From assembly GCA_964594625.1 (NCBI GenBank), contig CAZQNC010000079.1:1-6399 (forward strand): a stretch of DNA of 6,399 nucleotides. Reading direction: 5' to 3'. Both the position numbers and the translations under genes were made by a program. The DNA comes from CAZESS01 sp964594625. Lineage in GTDB: Archaea; Thermoplasmatota; E2; UBA202; DSCA01. Within the stretch, counting starts at the first letter, position 1. The number at the start of each line of letters is the position of its first letter. This document shows, in pieces, positions 5,652 through 6,399 of this stretch. The notes under the pieces were generated by a model that did not search any database, was not told where the DNA came from, and worked only from the letters and a program-made list of their open reading frames with translations.

Positions 5652-6399
5652 GGGCACAGCGAGGTGACCGTGTAGCTGACCCGTTCGACCGACATACCGT
5701 TGAACTCCTGGATGGCGGCCAGCGCCTCCTCGATAGAGGTGCTCCAGCCCAGGATGGCAACATTGAGACCGCGCTGCGCCGCCTCCAATGCGGCATGATG
5801 GGGAGCCAGCTCGATGTCGTACGGCCGGCCTGCCTTGTGCAGGGCTGCCATGGCGACCACGTCGGCGACGGCGATGCGGTCCGGGGCCGCGGTGGTGAGC
5901 GCCGCTGCGAGGTCGTCGATGTTGAGCGCGCGGGTGCCGCCCTCCTGTGGGCCGGGGAGCTCGAGGAGGTGGATGGTGCCCAGCTCGTACTGCATGATGC
6001 CTTCCATGTCGTCGATGGCAACGTCTTCGCCGGGCGCGGCGTCGTGGCGGGCGGTCCCCCGGGATGATGACGCCCGGTCGCTGTACGCGGTCAGGACGCC
6101 GTCTTCCATGAACAGGCCCAGCGTGTCTCCTCTGGCGATGGCGTTGCCGGCGAGCGCCGTGTCGCTTTCCACGATGTTGAGCTTTGCCAGGGTGTCGTCC
6201 AGGAACTGTTTGAGGTCGAGGAGATGCCGGTGCATGAACTGGATACCCTGGACGGTGGCCCTGTATTCGCCGTCGACGACGCGGACGAGGTCGTCGTCCC
6301 GCATTTTTTTTATGTAGTCGGAGACGGCCTGCTTGGTGATACCGATCTGTTCGGCGATGGATGCCAGCCGGGAGTGGCGGCCGGTGGCGATTTCGAGGA
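5648..6399 (-). CDS. Archaeal winged-HTH transcriptional regulator (COG1497-like), N-terminus beyond the window
   Basis: The open frame continues to the right edge, giving 249 visible residues. It does not begin at the ATG at 6304, because the 31 residues before that codon form a helix-turn-helix: LASIAEQIGITKQAVSDYIKKM, with recognition helix about TKQAVSDYIKKM. A wing-like DDLVRVVDGEYRATVQG follows. Next come a helical stretch (FMHRHLLDLKQFLDDTLAKL) and a conserved-looking effector region, with ARGDTLGLFMEDGVLTAY in the middle and a C-terminal Rossmann-like alternation (DRIAVADVVAMAAL, LNVAILGWSTSIEEALAAIQEF). This layout resembles the archaeal predicted regulators of COG1497. The protein is probably soluble, as no membrane segment is seen. 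It lies upstream of, and on the same strand as, the ligase-CoA operon, with its stop codon inside that operon's TATA region. Control of that operon is plausible but only inferred, and no operator palindrome was found in the gap. Confidence 0.82.
   Translation of the reverse strand, partial: LEIATGRHSRLASIAEQIGITKQAVSDYIKKMRDDDLVRVVDGEYRATVQGIQFMHRHLLDLKQFLDDTLAKLNIVESDTALAGNAIARGDTLGLFMEDGVLTAYSDRASSSRGTARHDAAPGEDVAIDDMEGIMQYELGTIHLLELPGPQEGGTRALNIDDLAAALTTAAPDRIAVADVVAMAALHKAGRPYDIELAPHHAALEAAQRGLNVAILGWSTSIEEALAAIQEFNGMSVERVSYTVTSLCP

Noticed and set aside
5619..5657. Upstream ATG extending the ligase by 13 residues
   Set aside because: The extension overlaps the regulator's end and the TATA region, and the added residues are strongly basic and unlike the family's start.
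5648..6304. Regulator starting at the ATG at 6304
   Set aside because: The same frame stays open to the right edge and the 31 residues upstream form a clear helix-turn-helix, so this ATG is internal.
6304..6311. Run of eight A on the minus strand in the regulator gene, as a slippage site or internal promoter
   Set aside because: It encodes Ile-Lys-Lys-Met in an uninterrupted frame between the HTH and the wing, so an ordinary lysine-rich coding stretch explains it.

Overview
The window reads as a GC-rich, gene-dense stretch of a euryarchaeal chromosome. The evidence for Archaea is the gene content (a GHMP-type pantoate kinase beside an archaeal-style CoaBC, and a regulator resembling the archaeal COG1497 family) and the promoters: AT-rich TATA boxes about 24-30 nt before start codons that have no Shine-Dalgarno sequence. 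A methanogen or close relative (Methanomicrobia-like) is my best guess from the CoaBC N-terminus and the regulator. The species cannot be fixed by eye.

All supported genes lie on the minus strand, so the order of transcription runs from high to low coordinates. It starts with a regulator cut by the right edge (5648-6399, winged HTH plus a conserved archaeal C-terminal region). A three-gene operon follows: an acyl-CoA synthetase-type AMP-forming ligase (4083-5618), CoaBC (2921-4099) and pantoate kinase (2085-2924). These three genes overlap by 17 and 4 nt. Pantoate kinase and CoaBC catalyse two segments of archaeal coenzyme A synthesis, and the ligase is a CoA consumer, so the operon joins CoA supply to CoA use. 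Phosphopantothenate synthetase, which acts between the two CoA enzymes, is not in the window.

Next comes a 61-residue protein with two membrane helices and its own promoter (1866-2051). A second operon follows: an imidazolonepropionase-family amidohydrolase (662-1831) overlapping by ATGA a stand-alone ThiI-type PP-loop protein that lacks the THUMP RNA-binding region (39-665). At the left edge, a TATA-like element overlaps the stop codon of the ThiI-like gene. It is followed at the right distance by 12 nt that look like the 5' end of a tRNA, which runs out of the window.

Non-coding space is minimal: the gaps are about 30-40 nt. Each holds a TATA box placed immediately after, or inside, the stop codon of the previous gene. 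Two gaps also carry a T-run on the transcribed sense that could end the preceding transcript. No mobile element, CRISPR array or long repeat was seen, and there is no gene-free stretch over 300 nt. Nothing here amounts to a clearly new system. The most unusual items are the THUMP-less, cysteine-rich ThiI-like protein coupled to an orphan HutI and the CoA ligase/CoA synthesis operon.
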